Shown: in pieces, positions 41,679-50,409 of the stretch
How positions within the stretch are numbered: the stretch's first letter is position 1
How the letters are laid out: every line of letters starts with the position of its first letter
Assembly: GCA_030539395.1 (NCBI GenBank)
Contig: JAUNSC010000001.1
Location: 62,001 to 126,000 of the forward strand
Source: Eubacteriales bacterium
GTDB lineage: Bacteria; Bacillota; Clostridia; Lachnospirales; Lachnospiraceae
Length of the DNA: 64,000 nt
Reading direction: 5' to 3'
The notes under the pieces: model-generated
What the model was told of the DNA's origin: nothing
What the model saw: the letters and a program-made list of their open reading frames with translations, nothing else
The model's database searches: none
Made by a program: the position numbers and the translations under genes

Positions 41679-44402
41679 TTACTGTGACGCCAGGCGTTGT
41701 TTCCGCTTTGACAGAAAATACAGAAGGAGAAACAGGAGCGTACATGACAGAGAAATAATTGTACCGGATATCAGACCGGGGGTTGTATATTTTAAAACAA
41801 TTCCGTGTTCGCCCTTTTCCAGCGCAATACCCATATACATGGTATTTGCGGGATAAATTTCTGTTTCCTGACCGTCTACATATGCTTTCCAGCCGCTGGA
41901 ATATGGTATGGAAAAGGCCATAAATCCGTCTTTGGAAAGGACGGCACTACCGGAGACAGTATTATCGGTAATAGACACGTTGGTAAGCCCCTGCTTACTT
42001 AAAGCATCTATCTGTTCTTCATAATTCATGACAGGAACATAGCAGATCTCTAATTGGCCGAGGTGATAATCTGCATTTGATTTTGGAAAATCAATCTTAA
42101 CGGTATCGGTGGAATCTGTTGCGCTGTAACCAAGATTGACAACATAATCGGAGCGTCCCAGAGAATAATCCTGATTCAATCCTCTTAAAATCAATGATTT
42201 TGTGACGCTGGAATTATAAATTTTGATTGAATTCAAATAGATTTCACGGGTGAAATCGCCAAGATGCAGGTAAGCTTCGTAGCCGGCCTTCTTTTCATAG
42301 GATATAGCTATGCCTGTGTTAATGTTTTTTACACGGCAGATATTATCGCTGCAGGTGACGCCTTCGTCCAATGTAATGGATTCCGGCGTTACAGTCAAAA
42401 CACCAAAATTATCATCGGAGGATAATCTGGTCAGATTCATATCGTCAGAGTAATTTTCCAAAACCACACCTTCCAGCATACACTGCTGTCTTTCGAGGGC
42501 TGTCATAGATTCATATTCAGATGCGTCAATATAGGAATCATAGGTATAGCCTATGGGAAGCAGATGGTCGTTTTTGTATACCTGGTATTGATCATCAGAG
42601 AGAGACTCATCTTTTGAAAAACCGTAGGGAACATACGATTCATTTTCCGCCTCAACCATAAAATATTTTACGCAGGCAAGTGCCTCCATTCCGGTTCGTC
42701 CATCCAGAGACCAGATACGGTGAACAGCACTGATGCCGATATTGGACAGATCACAGTGGTATGTGATAACAGGACTGCTGATGACACTGTTATATAAGGA
42801 AACCCCATTGTATCTGAGGGAGATGGGGAGGTTTTCTGTTGTCGAACGTATCTGATTGGAATCGATACGGCAAAATTCCTCCTGGTCTGAATCCGAAAAG
42901 CGGGTAAAAGGAGATGCATAAATATTTTCTGTCGCATATCCATTATCTGAAAACTCGCTTGAGTATGGATTTGTAAAGTTTCCATAAAGATATAAACCGT
43001 GCATCACCAGAGAAAGGGCCGTGAAAAAGGAAAACACGGTATAAATTTTTCTGCGTTCTATTTTTTCAGACTTTGCAGCCCACAGAAGACTGATTGTAGT
43101 GATGCAAAGAAAAAGAAAAGTAAGCTTGATTTCTCTGGTTTTGGGGCAGGAATACAAAAATGCTGCTCCGTATAAAATGGTTACTGCAATTATGCTGCCG
43201 CATTGTGTGCGCGTAAGATTGATAAAATCATCAAGAACGCAGGCAACAGCAAAAGCAACTGTAAATGCAATGATATATGTCCAGCGGTTGTTCAGCGCAC
43301 TGAAACCGGACATGATAAAACCGGAAAGAGGAGACAGCAGAGCGATAAATTCAATCACCAGAGCAATTTTTAATCCGGTATATTCTTTTTTTCTTTTTGC
43401 AAAGAGAGCGGCAAGTGCCGGAAGCGCTGTTGCGGCGTATCCAAGATAAGTAGTGTATCCGGCGGTTTTCAGGCAGCTGACAGATGTAATAAACACATTG
43501 AAAATGCGGTTTATATTGTAAAAAAGCATGCCGCTCAGATCAAACGTACGGGAAGAAGATGATGCTACCCGGTTTGAAGAAAAGAGGTCGGCAACAGTTG
43601 GGAAAAATGATATTGCAGCCATTCCGCAGCCCAGTAAGTAAAAGAATATGATTCGTCCCATCATCCGGAAAAATTCGGATATTCTTTTTTCTTTGTGGCA
43701 CTGAGGAAAACGAATCAGGGCATATACGCCCATGGCAATCGTATTCATATAGAGGTAGTAATAATTACAGAAAAGGGATAAACACACCATTCCGGAAAAA
43801 AGCAGACAAGACTTTTTCTGTATCAATTTATCCAAAGCAATTAATAGTACCGGGAGTAGAATAAGCGGGATACTGAAAATCGGATGGCGTGTACCGAATC
43901 TCAGGGTAAATCCGCTGAAAATATAAATAAAAGAGGCAATAAAAGCATTGCGCCGGGACTTATTGCGATATCTGCAGTAAGCTGTAAAGGTCAGGCCGGC
44001 CAGATAAAATCGGAAAAACATCAGAAAATTATATAAAACTTCCGTATATTTGCCTGGTACAAGCACGCTCAGAAGTTCCAGAGGATGTGTCCTGAAAACG
44101 GTTCGGATATCAGAACCCATTCCAATATGAAAATCATAGAGTTTAGGTATGGCATTTCCATGAAAAAGATTTGATAAAAAGTCGCGGATATAGTCTCCCA
44201 GATATTGTAAATACGGAATATACTGAGGTACGGCATCTGTTTGCCACACTAATAACTTGCCTCGCAGGATATTGGCAGAAAAAATCAGAAGGCACAGCAA
44301 TACATAGACCAGAGAATAAAGGCCAAGGTAGGAAATTTTGGGATGGCTGTGCCAGAAAGAATCTTGATGATGCTCATTTGCATGTTTTTTTTCGAAAATC
44401 AT
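41679..44402 (-). CDS. YfhO-family membrane protein (GT-C-type glycosylation)
   Basis: 907 aa. The N-terminal half carries about 12 helices including the family start YSLVYVLLCLLIFSANIL and WQTDAVPQYIPYLQYLGDY with a conserved acidic loop residue. A large extracellular domain (about 480-870) ends with a final helix and KRKQR. YfhO proteins are GT-C-like transferases that move sugars from undecaprenyl phosphate to lipoteichoic or wall teichoic acid. The likely lipid-sugar maker is the CsbB-like gene at 39532. Start behind GGAGAG; the promoter is divergent from folC. Confidence 0.9.
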   Translation of the reverse strand: MIFEKKHANEHHQDSFWHSHPKISYLGLYSLVYVLLCLLIFSANILRGKLLVWQTDAVPQYIPYLQYLGDYIRDFLSNLFHGNAIPKLYDFHIGMGSDIRTVFRTHPLELLSVLVPGKYTEVLYNFLMFFRFYLAGLTFTAYCRYRNKSRRNAFIASFIYIFSGFTLRFGTRHPIFSIPLILLPVLLIALDKLIQKKSCLLFSGMVCLSLFCNYYYLYMNTIAMGVYALIRFPQCHKEKRISEFFRMMGRIIFFYLLGCGMAAISFFPTVADLFSSNRVASSSSRTFDLSGMLFYNINRIFNVFITSVSCLKTAGYTTYLGYAATALPALAALFAKRKKEYTGLKIALVIEFIALLSPLSGFIMSGFSALNNRWTYIIAFTVAFAVACVLDDFINLTRTQCGSIIAVTILYGAAFLYSCPKTREIKLTFLFLCITTISLLWAAKSEKIERRKIYTVFSFFTALSLVMHGLYLYGNFTNPYSSEFSDNGYATENIYASPFTRFSDSDQEEFCRIDSNQIRSTTENLPISLRYNGVSLYNSVISSPVITYHCDLSNIGISAVHRIWSLDGRTGMEALACVKYFMVEAENESYVPYGFSKDESLSDDQYQVYKNDHLLPIGYTYDSYIDASEYESMTALERQQCMLEGVVLENYSDDMNLTRLSSDDNFGVLTVTPESITLDEGVTCSDNICRVKNINTGIAISYEKKAGYEAYLHLGDFTREIYLNSIKIYNSSVTKSLILRGLNQDYSLGRSDYVVNLGYSATDSTDTVKIDFPKSNADYHLGQLEICYVPVMNYEEQIDALSKQGLTNVSITDNTVSGSAVLSKDGFMAFSIPYSSGWKAYVDGQETEIYPANTMYMGIALEKGEHGIVLKYTTPGLISGTIISLSCTLLFLLLYFLSKRKQRLASQ

Positions 44403-44467
44403 GAAATCTCTCCTATAATCTATAAATGTATTTGAAATAAAGAATTTCTCCGGCGGAAATCTTTTTT

Positions 44468-44496
44468 ATTCTATCATTTATAATGAAAATTATCAA
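44468..44496 (-). promoter_or_regulatory. Candidate sigma-A promoter of the YfhO gene
   Basis: Read on the minus strand: TTGATA (44496-44491), 17-bp spacer, TAGAAT (44473-44468), 66 bp before the start codon. Confidence 0.55.
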
Positions 44497-44532
44497 TTGT
44501 AATATACTGACGGTTTACGCGAAAAATTTTTC

Positions 44533-44561
44533 TTGCATTGGAGGCGTGAAATATATATGAT
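44533..44561 (+). promoter_or_regulatory. Candidate sigma-A promoter of the second folC
   Basis: TTGCAT (44533-44538), 17-bp spacer, TATGAT (44556-44561), 55 bp before the start. It is back to back with the YfhO promoter; nothing else is evident in the 213-bp divergent region. Confidence 0.55.
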
Positions 44562-44615
44562 ATATAGGAAAGTAAAAAGATAAAATCGAATACAAAAAGA
44601 GAAAGAAGCGTCAAT

Positions 44616-45911
44616 ATGACATATGATGAAGCCGTAAATTATATATACAGTGTTCCCAAATTTACAAAGAAAAATGAGGCATCCAATACAGTAGAGCTGA
44701 TCAACAGGCTGGGAAGACCGGAACGAGATATGAAGATTATTCATGTTGCCGGTACAAACGGAAAAGGGTCTGTGTGTGCATTTTTATCTTCTATGCTGGT
44801 AAAGGGCGGAAAAAAAACAGGATTATTTACATCGCCCCATCTTGTGAAGATTAATGAGCGTTTTCAGATTGACAATGTTCCGGTTTCAGATGAAGAATTT
44901 TTGAAAGCATATGAGGAAGTTTGGCAGATCATACAGGAAATGCTGAGGGACGGTTTTTTTCATCCCACTTATTTTGAAATCCTGTTTGCCACCGGACTTG
45001 TTATTTTCCGAAACCGGTCTGTAGAATATTTGATTTTGGAAACCGGACTTGGCGGGCGCCTGGATGCAACCAATGTGGTGGAGCATCCTTTGGCGGTTGT
45101 GATTACATCGATCAGCCTTGATCACACGGAAATCCTTGGGGATACCATTGAAGAGATCGCAGGGGAGAAGGCAGGGATCATTAAAGAAGGAGTACCGGTA
45201 ATTTATGATGGTCACGATGCTGCAGCAGAGAAGGTTATCCTGGAGAGAGCAGCTAAAATGCATGCAAAAGCTGTCGGACTGCATAAGGAAATGTACGAAA
45301 TTACAGACAAAACAGATAAAAGCATTGATTTTAGATTAAATGTTGGATATTATGTCCGTAAGACTTTTGCGGTTCCTTTTCCGGCAGATTATCAGGCAGC
45401 GAATGGTTCATTGGCTCTTTTGGCCATGGAAGTTATTGACCCTGAGCATGAAATTTCACCGGATATGCGGATGGAAGCACTCAGAAATGCAAGTTGGCAG
45501 GGGCGCATGGAGGCAGTCCTTCCGGGAGTGATCGTAGACGGTGCGCATAATGCAGATGGTGTGCGGGCTTTTGCAAAAACTCTGAAAGATATGGCAGAAG
45601 GACGGAGAGTTCTGCTTTTGTTCTCGGCAGTTGTAGAAAAGAATTATGAAAAGATGATCGAGACCATCTGCAATACAGGAAGATTGTCAGAAGTGATCGT
45701 GACAGAGATACATGGTGACCGTATTGTTCCGGCTGATAAGCTGGCCGGAGTTTTTCGGAAATATACAGATGCGCCTGTCAGTGATTATACCGATATTGAG
45801 AAGGCATTCGCGTATGCATTGGAAAAACGCGGAGACGGCATTTTGTTCTGCGCCGGATCTCTGTATCTTGTCGGTGAGATCAAAGAAATCATAGAGGAGA
45901 AGTATAAATGA
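44616..45911 (+). CDS. folC: Folylpolyglutamate synthase / dihydrofolate synthase, second copy
   Basis: 431 aa Mur-ligase-fold protein: [56 protein letters not shown] and VDGAHNADG. It resembles other FolC proteins more conventionally than the copy at 24176: it keeps TSPHLVKINERFQI where the first has [13 protein letters not shown]. As it lies outside the folate biosynthetic operon, a polyglutamylating role is the simplest split of labour; that is inference. The ribosome site is weak (GAAAGAAG). The stop overlaps a 48-residue open frame as ATGA. Confidence 0.93.
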   Translation: MTYDEAVNYIYSVPKFTKKNEASNTVELINRLGRPERDMKIIHVAGTNGKGSVCAFLSSMLVKGGKKTGLFTSPHLVKINERFQIDNVPVSDEEFLKAYEEVWQIIQEMLRDGFFHPTYFEILFATGLVIFRNRSVEYLILETGLGGRLDATNVVEHPLAVVITSISLDHTEILGDTIEEIAGEKAGIIKEGVPVIYDGHDAAAEKVILERAAKMHAKAVGLHKEMYEITDKTDKSIDFRLNVGYYVRKTFAVPFPADYQAANGSLALLAMEVIDPEHEISPDMRMEALRNASWQGRMEAVLPGVIVDGAHNADGVRAFAKTLKDMAEGRRVLLLFSAVVEKNYEKMIETICNTGRLSEVIVTEIHGDRIVPADKLAGVFRKYTDAPVSDYTDIEKAFAYALEKRGDGILFCAGSLYLVGEIKEIIEEKYK

Positions 45912-46054
45912 TTAATTATGAAGAAGAACTGAAGAAATTTCATCCCAGTCTGGATGTAAATGAGGCCGAAGATGCAATTTATAAGCGTGATTTTACGGAT
46001 ATTACAGATATTCTGAAAGAAATGCTCAGGGAAGAAAAGAATAAGAGAAGATAA
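45908..46054 (+). CDS. Small acidic protein of unknown function
   Basis: 48 aa: starts MINYEEELKKF, ends in a basic EEKNKRR tail, and is mostly predicted helix. Evidence that it is real: the ATGA overlap with folC, an open frame filling the whole gap, and a stop codon that runs directly into the AAGGAGG ribosome site of the next gene. I recognise no family. It may belong with the zinc-ribbon/TPR protein downstream. Confidence 0.65.
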   Translation: MINYEEELKKFHPSLDVNEAEDAIYKRDFTDITDILKEMLREEKNKRR

Positions 46055-46066
46055 GGAGGTTGTCGT

Positions 46067-47662
46067 ATGAAATGTATGTACTGCGGCACTCCACTGTCTT
46101 CTATAGATTACTGCAGTAATTGCGGTGCGGATGTCACGATATTGAAGCGTATCGAGAGGATTTCCAATCTTCTGTATAATGAGGGGCTTGAAAAGGCCAG
46201 TGTGCGGGATCTATCCGGAGCGATTTCCTGCCTGAAACGCAGCCTCAAATTTAATAAAGAGAATATTGATGCAAGAAATCTTCTGGGATTAGTCTATTAT
46301 GAAACCGGTGAAGTGGTGGCTGCATTAAGTGAATGGGTCATCAGTAAGAATATCTGTGCGGATAATAATGCGGCTGATATTTACATATCAAAACTCCAGT
46401 CCAACAAGACGAAACTTGACGTTATCAATCAAACCATAAAGAAGTATAATCAGGCGCTGGAATATTGCCGCCAAAATGACGAGGATATGGCGGTTATCCA
46501 GCTGAAACGTGTGCTTTCTCAAAATTCTAATCTGATCAAGGGATATCATTTGCTTGCGCTGGTCTATATTAAACAGCAGGAGTATGAGAAAGCGCGGAAG
46601 CTGCTGAAAAAGGCGGCTCAGATTGATACGACAAATACTACAACACTGCGCTATTTACATGAAGTTGAGGAAGCCACCGGTATCGGAACCAATCTGGGGC
46701 ACCGCAAATATAAGCGGCAGGTAACGCCGGTGGAAAAGGAAAAAAAGATTTTAGGTCCCACTACATATATGAGCGGGAATGATACGATTATTCAGCCTAC
46801 ACCATTTAGAGACAGTTCATCTGTGGCGACATTTATCAATATTTTTCTTGGTTTCCTTTTGGGGGCAGCTGTTATATGGTTCCTTGCCATACCGGCAAAT
46901 ACCAGGAAGATAAACCAGAGCGCCAACCAGCAGGTGACGGATGCCAATACAAAGCTGGCTGCTGAAAGCGCCAGAGTAGACAGCCTGGAAGCAGAAATTG
47001 AAGAGTACCAGGCAAAAGTGGATGAGGCTAATCAGACCATGGATGCAGCAAATGATAAAGCAGACGGATATGATGTGCTGTTGTCTGCTGCAGCTAAATT
47101 CGTGGCAGGCGATCAGACCGGGGCCGGTACAGAACTGGCTGAAGTAAAGGCGGACAGTCTGGAAGGAAATGCAAAAACGCTTTACGATACGATTATGGCC
47201 AGTGTAAAATCCACTATTTATGCCACACAGTATTCTGAGGGTGCAAATGCTTATGCAGCCGGAGACTATGATAAGGCTATTGAAATGCTGCAAAAGGCCA
47301 CCCAAACAGATGACTCACAGTATGACGCATGGTATTATCTGTGTTTTGCATATTATAACAAAGGTGATACCGAAAATGCTGATAAAACACTGGCAGAGAC
47401 AATTAAGAAATTTCCGGCATATGAGGCGACACTGTCTCCTTATATTACAGATCCGGCAGTGCTGACTCAGGCGAATGGCACGACGGAGGAGACTAATGCA
47501 GATGGCACATCTGATACTCCTGAAACCAGTGCAGACGGGACTTTGACGGCACAGGATGGTTCGGCGGATGCAAACCAATATACAGATACTGATCAGTATA
47601 CAGACCCGAATCAGTATACTGATCCAAATCAATATACTGACGGAACACAGAATACATGGTAG
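46067..47662 (+). CDS. Zinc-ribbon / TPR protein with one membrane helix and a repeat tail
   Basis: 531 aa. An N-terminal zinc ribbon (Cys3, Cys6, Cys16, Cys19) and cytoplasmic TPR repeats (about 33-200) precede a single helix (about 255-275). Next come an external coiled coil (about 283-330), another TPR pair (about 390-450; YAAGDYDKAIEMLQKA) and a low-complexity tail with four QYTD(P/T/G) repeats (residues 504-525). Likely a membrane scaffold; function unknown. It starts behind AAGGAGGT and ends at a terminator. It is directly upstream of spoIIA, but the terminator argues for separate transcription. Confidence 0.85.
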   Translation: MKCMYCGTPLSSIDYCSNCGADVTILKRIERISNLLYNEGLEKASVRDLSGAISCLKRSLKFNKENIDARNLLGLVYYETGEVVAALSEWVISKNICADNNAADIYISKLQSNKTKLDVINQTIKKYNQALEYCRQNDEDMAVIQLKRVLSQNSNLIKGYHLLALVYIKQQEYEKARKLLKKAAQIDTTNTTTLRYLHEVEEATGIGTNLGHRKYKRQVTPVEKEKKILGPTTYMSGNDTIIQPTPFRDSSSVATFINIFLGFLLGAAVIWFLAIPANTRKINQSANQQVTDANTKLAAESARVDSLEAEIEEYQAKVDEANQTMDAANDKADGYDVLLSAAAKFVAGDQTGAGTELAEVKADSLEGNAKTLYDTIMASVKSTIYATQYSEGANAYAAGDYDKAIEMLQKATQTDDSQYDAWYYLCFAYYNKGDTENADKTLAETIKKFPAYEATLSPYITDPAVLTQANGTTEETNADGTSDTPETSADGTLTAQDGSADANQYTDTDQYTDPNQYTDPNQYTDGTQNTW

Positions 47663-47681
47663 AGAAACCTCTGGAGAAAGA

Positions 47682-47711
47682 GGCTGCTGCACATTTGTGC
47701 AGCAGCCTTTT
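47682..47711 (+). terminator. Intrinsic terminator before spoIIA
   Basis: GGCTGCTGCAC (47682-47692) pairs perfectly with GTGCAGCAGCC (47697-47707) around ATTT, followed by TTTT. Only 34 bp remain to the spoIIAA start codon. Confidence 0.92.
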
Positions 47712-47745
47712 GCAGTATCAAGGAAAATAGTGAAGGGAGAGTATA

Positions 47746-48081
47746 ATGGAAAATTTGTTTAAGGTAGAAGGCACGGACCTGATTATTCTGGTTCCTGCGG
47801 AACTGGATCATTATAATGCGGAGAAGATTAAAAGCGGAGCAGACCGGCTGATCGAAAACCGTAATATCAGGAGGGTTATTTTTGATTTTAAGAGAACGGT
47901 ATTCATGGACAGTTCAGGAATCGGGGTAATCATGGGAAGGTACAAAAATATAAGATTTATGGGCGGTGAAGTGATGGCAATCCATGTAAACAGCAGAATA
48001 TACAGGATACTTACACTTTCCGGAATCTATAAAGTAATTGACATTTGTGAAGAACAGTCGGTACAGCCGGAGATTTTTTGA
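47746..48081 (+). CDS. spoIIAA: Anti-sigma F factor antagonist
   Basis: 111 aa STAS-domain protein. The phosphorylatable serine lies in FMDSSGIGVIMGRYK (Ser57, or the preceding serine). Dephosphorylated SpoIIAA displaces SpoIIAB from sigma F and starts forespore gene expression; SpoIIE, which dephosphorylates it, is not in the window. Ribosome site AAGGGAG. I could not place a sigma-H promoter in the 34 bp after the upstream terminator; AAGGAAAAT near 47720 resembles a -35 but no GAAT -10 follows. Confidence 0.95.
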   Translation: MENLFKVEGTDLIILVPAELDHYNAEKIKSGADRLIENRNIRRVIFDFKRTVFMDSSGIGVIMGRYKNIRFMGGEVMAIHVNSRIYRILTLSGIYKVIDICEEQSVQPEIF

Positions 48082-48097
48082 GAGGGGAGAAAGTTTT

Positions 48098-48547
48098 ATG
48101 AAACAGACGAATGAAATGAAAATAGAATTTGACAGCCGTGCCTGTAATGAGAGCTTTGCAAGGGTATCTGTGGCGGCATTTATGACACAACTGAATCCAA
48201 CGCTTGAGGAAGTGGCAGATGTAAAGACTGCTTTATCGGAAGCGGTGACAAATGCAATTGTGCATGGATATGAAAATCAAATAGAGAAGATTTGTGTTGC
48301 ATGCAGGATAGCAGGCAGGGAACTGTTTCTTACAGTATCCGACAAAGGAAAAGGAATTGAGGATATTCAAAAAGCAATGGAACCGCTTTATACAACTAAG
48401 CCGGATACAGAGCGCTCCGGAATGGGGTTTGCATTTATGGAAGCTTTTATGGATGAAGTGACAGTTCAATCGGAGCCTGGAAAAGGCACAACTGTAGCGA
48501 TGAAAAAGAAAATCGGCAGATCATATGAAATGGAATATCAGAACTGA
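48098..48547 (+). CDS. spoIIAB: Anti-sigma F factor / SpoIIAA kinase
   Basis: 149 aa from ATG 48098, behind GAGGGGAG; a longer start at 48038 overlaps spoIIAA without need. GHKL-type serine kinase: N-box ALSEAVTNAIVHGYEN, G1 SDKGKGIEDI, G2 ERSGMGFAFMEAFMD. It holds sigma F inactive in the predivisional cell and phosphorylates SpoIIAA. Gene order AA-AB-sigF is the canonical one. Confidence 0.96.
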   Translation: MKQTNEMKIEFDSRACNESFARVSVAAFMTQLNPTLEEVADVKTALSEAVTNAIVHGYENQIEKICVACRIAGRELFLTVSDKGKGIEDIQKAMEPLYTTKPDTERSGMGFAFMEAFMDEVTVQSEPGKGTTVAMKKKIGRSYEMEYQN

Positions 48548-48560
48548 AAGGAAGTCTTAG

Positions 48561-49277
48561 ATGGAGCATACCCAATGGTTAATTGAAAGAGCACACCAGG
48601 GGGATAAAGCTGCGAGAGAACAACTAGTGGAAGAAAATCTGGGACTTGTCTTCATTGTGGCGAAAAGATTTGCAGGAAGAGGTACGGAAACGGAGGACCT
48701 GGTACAGATAGGAAGTATCGGATTGATAAAAGCGATCGATCATTTTGACTTATCGTTTGATGTGAAATTTTCCACTTATGCAGTTCCGATGATTGCCGGA
48801 GAAATAAAGAGACATCTCAGGGATGACGGAATGATAAAGGTAAGCCGTTCTTTAAAAGAGACGGCATATCAGGTCAGCCGGGTCAAAGAAAGCCTGGAAA
48901 AAAAGCTTGGACGGGAGCCTGGGCTGAATGAAATTTCGGAAGAACTTGGAATAGGAAGAGAGAACCTTATCCTTGCTATGGATGCGGCGGCGGATGTAGA
49001 GTCCTTACAAAAAACCGTATATCAGGGAGATGGCAATGAGATTACGCTGGAGGAGAGAATTCCGGAAGAGAAAAACGAAAATGAAAAGATTTTGGACAAG
49101 ATCAGATTGGAGGAGATGCTTCGTTTTCTTGAACCGGATGAGAGAAGACTTATATATATGCGGTATTTCCAGGATATGACTCAGAATCAGATCGCACAGA
49201 TTCTTGGAATATCTCAGGTTCAGACATCACGCCTTGAAAAAAGAATTTTAAAAAAAATGCGGGACAGCCAGTTATAA
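48561..49277 (+). CDS. sigF: RNA polymerase sigma-F factor
   Basis: 238 aa sigma-70 family member with regions 2 (LVEENLGLVFIVAKRFAGRG, DLVQIGSIGLIKAIDHFD, FSTYAVPMIAGEIKRHLRDDG), 3 and 4 (RLIYMRYFQDMTQNQIAQILGISQVQTSRLEKRIL). It is the first compartment-specific sigma factor of the forespore. The assignment to sigma F rather than sigma G or B rests on the spoIIAA-spoIIAB context. spoVAA follows after 60 bp, which hold TATAAT (49312-49317) but no convincing -35. Confidence 0.96.
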   Translation: MEHTQWLIERAHQGDKAAREQLVEENLGLVFIVAKRFAGRGTETEDLVQIGSIGLIKAIDHFDLSFDVKFSTYAVPMIAGEIKRHLRDDGMIKVSRSLKETAYQVSRVKESLEKKLGREPGLNEISEELGIGRENLILAMDAAADVESLQKTVYQGDGNEITLEERIPEEKNENEKILDKIRLEEMLRFLEPDERRLIYMRYFQDMTQNQIAQILGISQVQTSRLEKRILKKMRDSQL

Positions 49278-49337
49278 AATTCCAAAAACCAGAGATAATA
49301 TGGATAGATGCTATAATATGATTTGTCAGGAGGCTCT

Positions 49338-49988
49338 ATGACACAGGATACGATATATCTGAAAATTGAACAGAATGTCGGAGTACACACAAACAAAGTC
49401 TATTTGCGGGATATTGCCCAGATCACATGCAGTAATAAGAGCATTGAAAATAAGGCCAAAGTCCTGCAATTGCCGGATGCGGTAGGAAATAAGGCAGGAA
49501 GGTATGTAAAATCAGTAATGGAGGTAATTGAGTGTATCCAGAAAGAATTTCCGGATCTGGATATCAATAATATCGGTGAAGCTGATTTTATAATCACTTA
49601 TGAAAAAGAAAAGCAGCCGGGAACTGTGACCAGCTGGCTAAAGACCGTCTGCATATCGGTACTGTCTTTTTTCGGCGCTGCATTTTCCATCATGACGTTC
49701 AATAATGATGTGGATGTTACCGGATTGTTCGGGCAGGTATATAAACTGTTTACGGGACGCACATCAGATGGTTTTACGGTTTTGGAGCTGATGTATTCTA
49801 TCGGGCTGGGACTTGGGATTATGATATTTTTTAATCACTTTGCAGGGAAAAAATTTACGGAAGATCCAACTCCTATGGAAGTGCAGATGCGCACTTATGA
49901 GGATGATGTGAATTCTACAATTATTGAGGCCAGCCGCCATGTGCCGATAAAAGAAAAGAAATCCCGACAACGACAAAAAGGAGGCTGA
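49338..49988 (+). CDS. spoVAA: Stage V sporulation protein AA
   Basis: 216 aa from ATG 49338, behind CAGGAGG. An N-terminal soluble domain (about 1-95; TIYLKIEQNVGVHTNKVYLRDIA) precedes two membrane helices (about 103-122 and 147-168) and a basic tail. SpoVA proteins form the inner-membrane system that imports dipicolinic acid during spore formation and releases it at germination. The position after sigF repeats the Bacillus subtilis order. Confidence 0.92.
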   Translation: MTQDTIYLKIEQNVGVHTNKVYLRDIAQITCSNKSIENKAKVLQLPDAVGNKAGRYVKSVMEVIECIQKEFPDLDINNIGEADFIITYEKEKQPGTVTSWLKTVCISVLSFFGAAFSIMTFNNDVDVTGLFGQVYKLFTGRTSDGFTVLELMYSIGLGLGIMIFFNHFAGKKFTEDPTPMEVQMRTYEDDVNSTIIEASRHVPIKEKKSRQRQKGG

Positions 49989-49992
49989 CGGA

Positions 49993-50406
49993 TTGATGGG
50001 CACGGTTGTGATGAGTCTGGCGTCATTTGGCGGAGGAATGCTGGTTGCATCGGGAGTGGTTGCGCTTCTTGTGGGCCTTGGAATCATTACACGGTTTATC
50101 GGTATCTCACATACGGCAGAGCATAGTCAGCTCTACGAATCAGCAATTCTTTTTGGCGCCCTGTTCGGCAATCTTTTGACTGTCTATGAATTATATGTGC
50201 CGGCCGGGATGATCGGCCTTGGGATTTTTGGAGTTTGTGCAGGGATATATGTGGGAGGATGGATCATGGCTCTGGCTGAAGTGATTAAGATTTTTCCGAT
50301 ATTTGCCAGAAGAGCAGGGCTTACGAAAGGAGTGAGTGTGATTGTTATTGCAATCGCGCTGGGAAAGACGCTGGGCAGTTTATTACATTTTTATATGAGG
50401 TGGTAA
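49993..50406 (+). CDS. spoVAB: Stage V sporulation protein AB
   Basis: 137 aa, four membrane helices. The TTG at 49993 is well spaced (9 bp) from AAGGAGG; the ATG immediately after it (49996) is the alternative start. ASFGGGMLVASGVVALLVGLGIITRF and VPAGMIGLGIFGVCAGIYVGG fit SpoVAB. Five bases separate it from spoVAA. It acts in the SpoVA dipicolinate channel; its exact role is unclear. Confidence 0.91.
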   Translation: MMGTVVMSLASFGGGMLVASGVVALLVGLGIITRFIGISHTAEHSQLYESAILFGALFGNLLTVYELYVPAGMIGLGIFGVCAGIYVGGWIMALAEVIKIFPIFARRAGLTKGVSVIVIAIALGKTLGSLLHFYMRW

Positions 50407-50409
50407 GAA

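Noticed and set aside
47574..47642. Short tandem repeats considered as a CRISPR-like array
   Set aside because: The repeats are in frame within a coding tail, adjacent without spacers, and only four units long.
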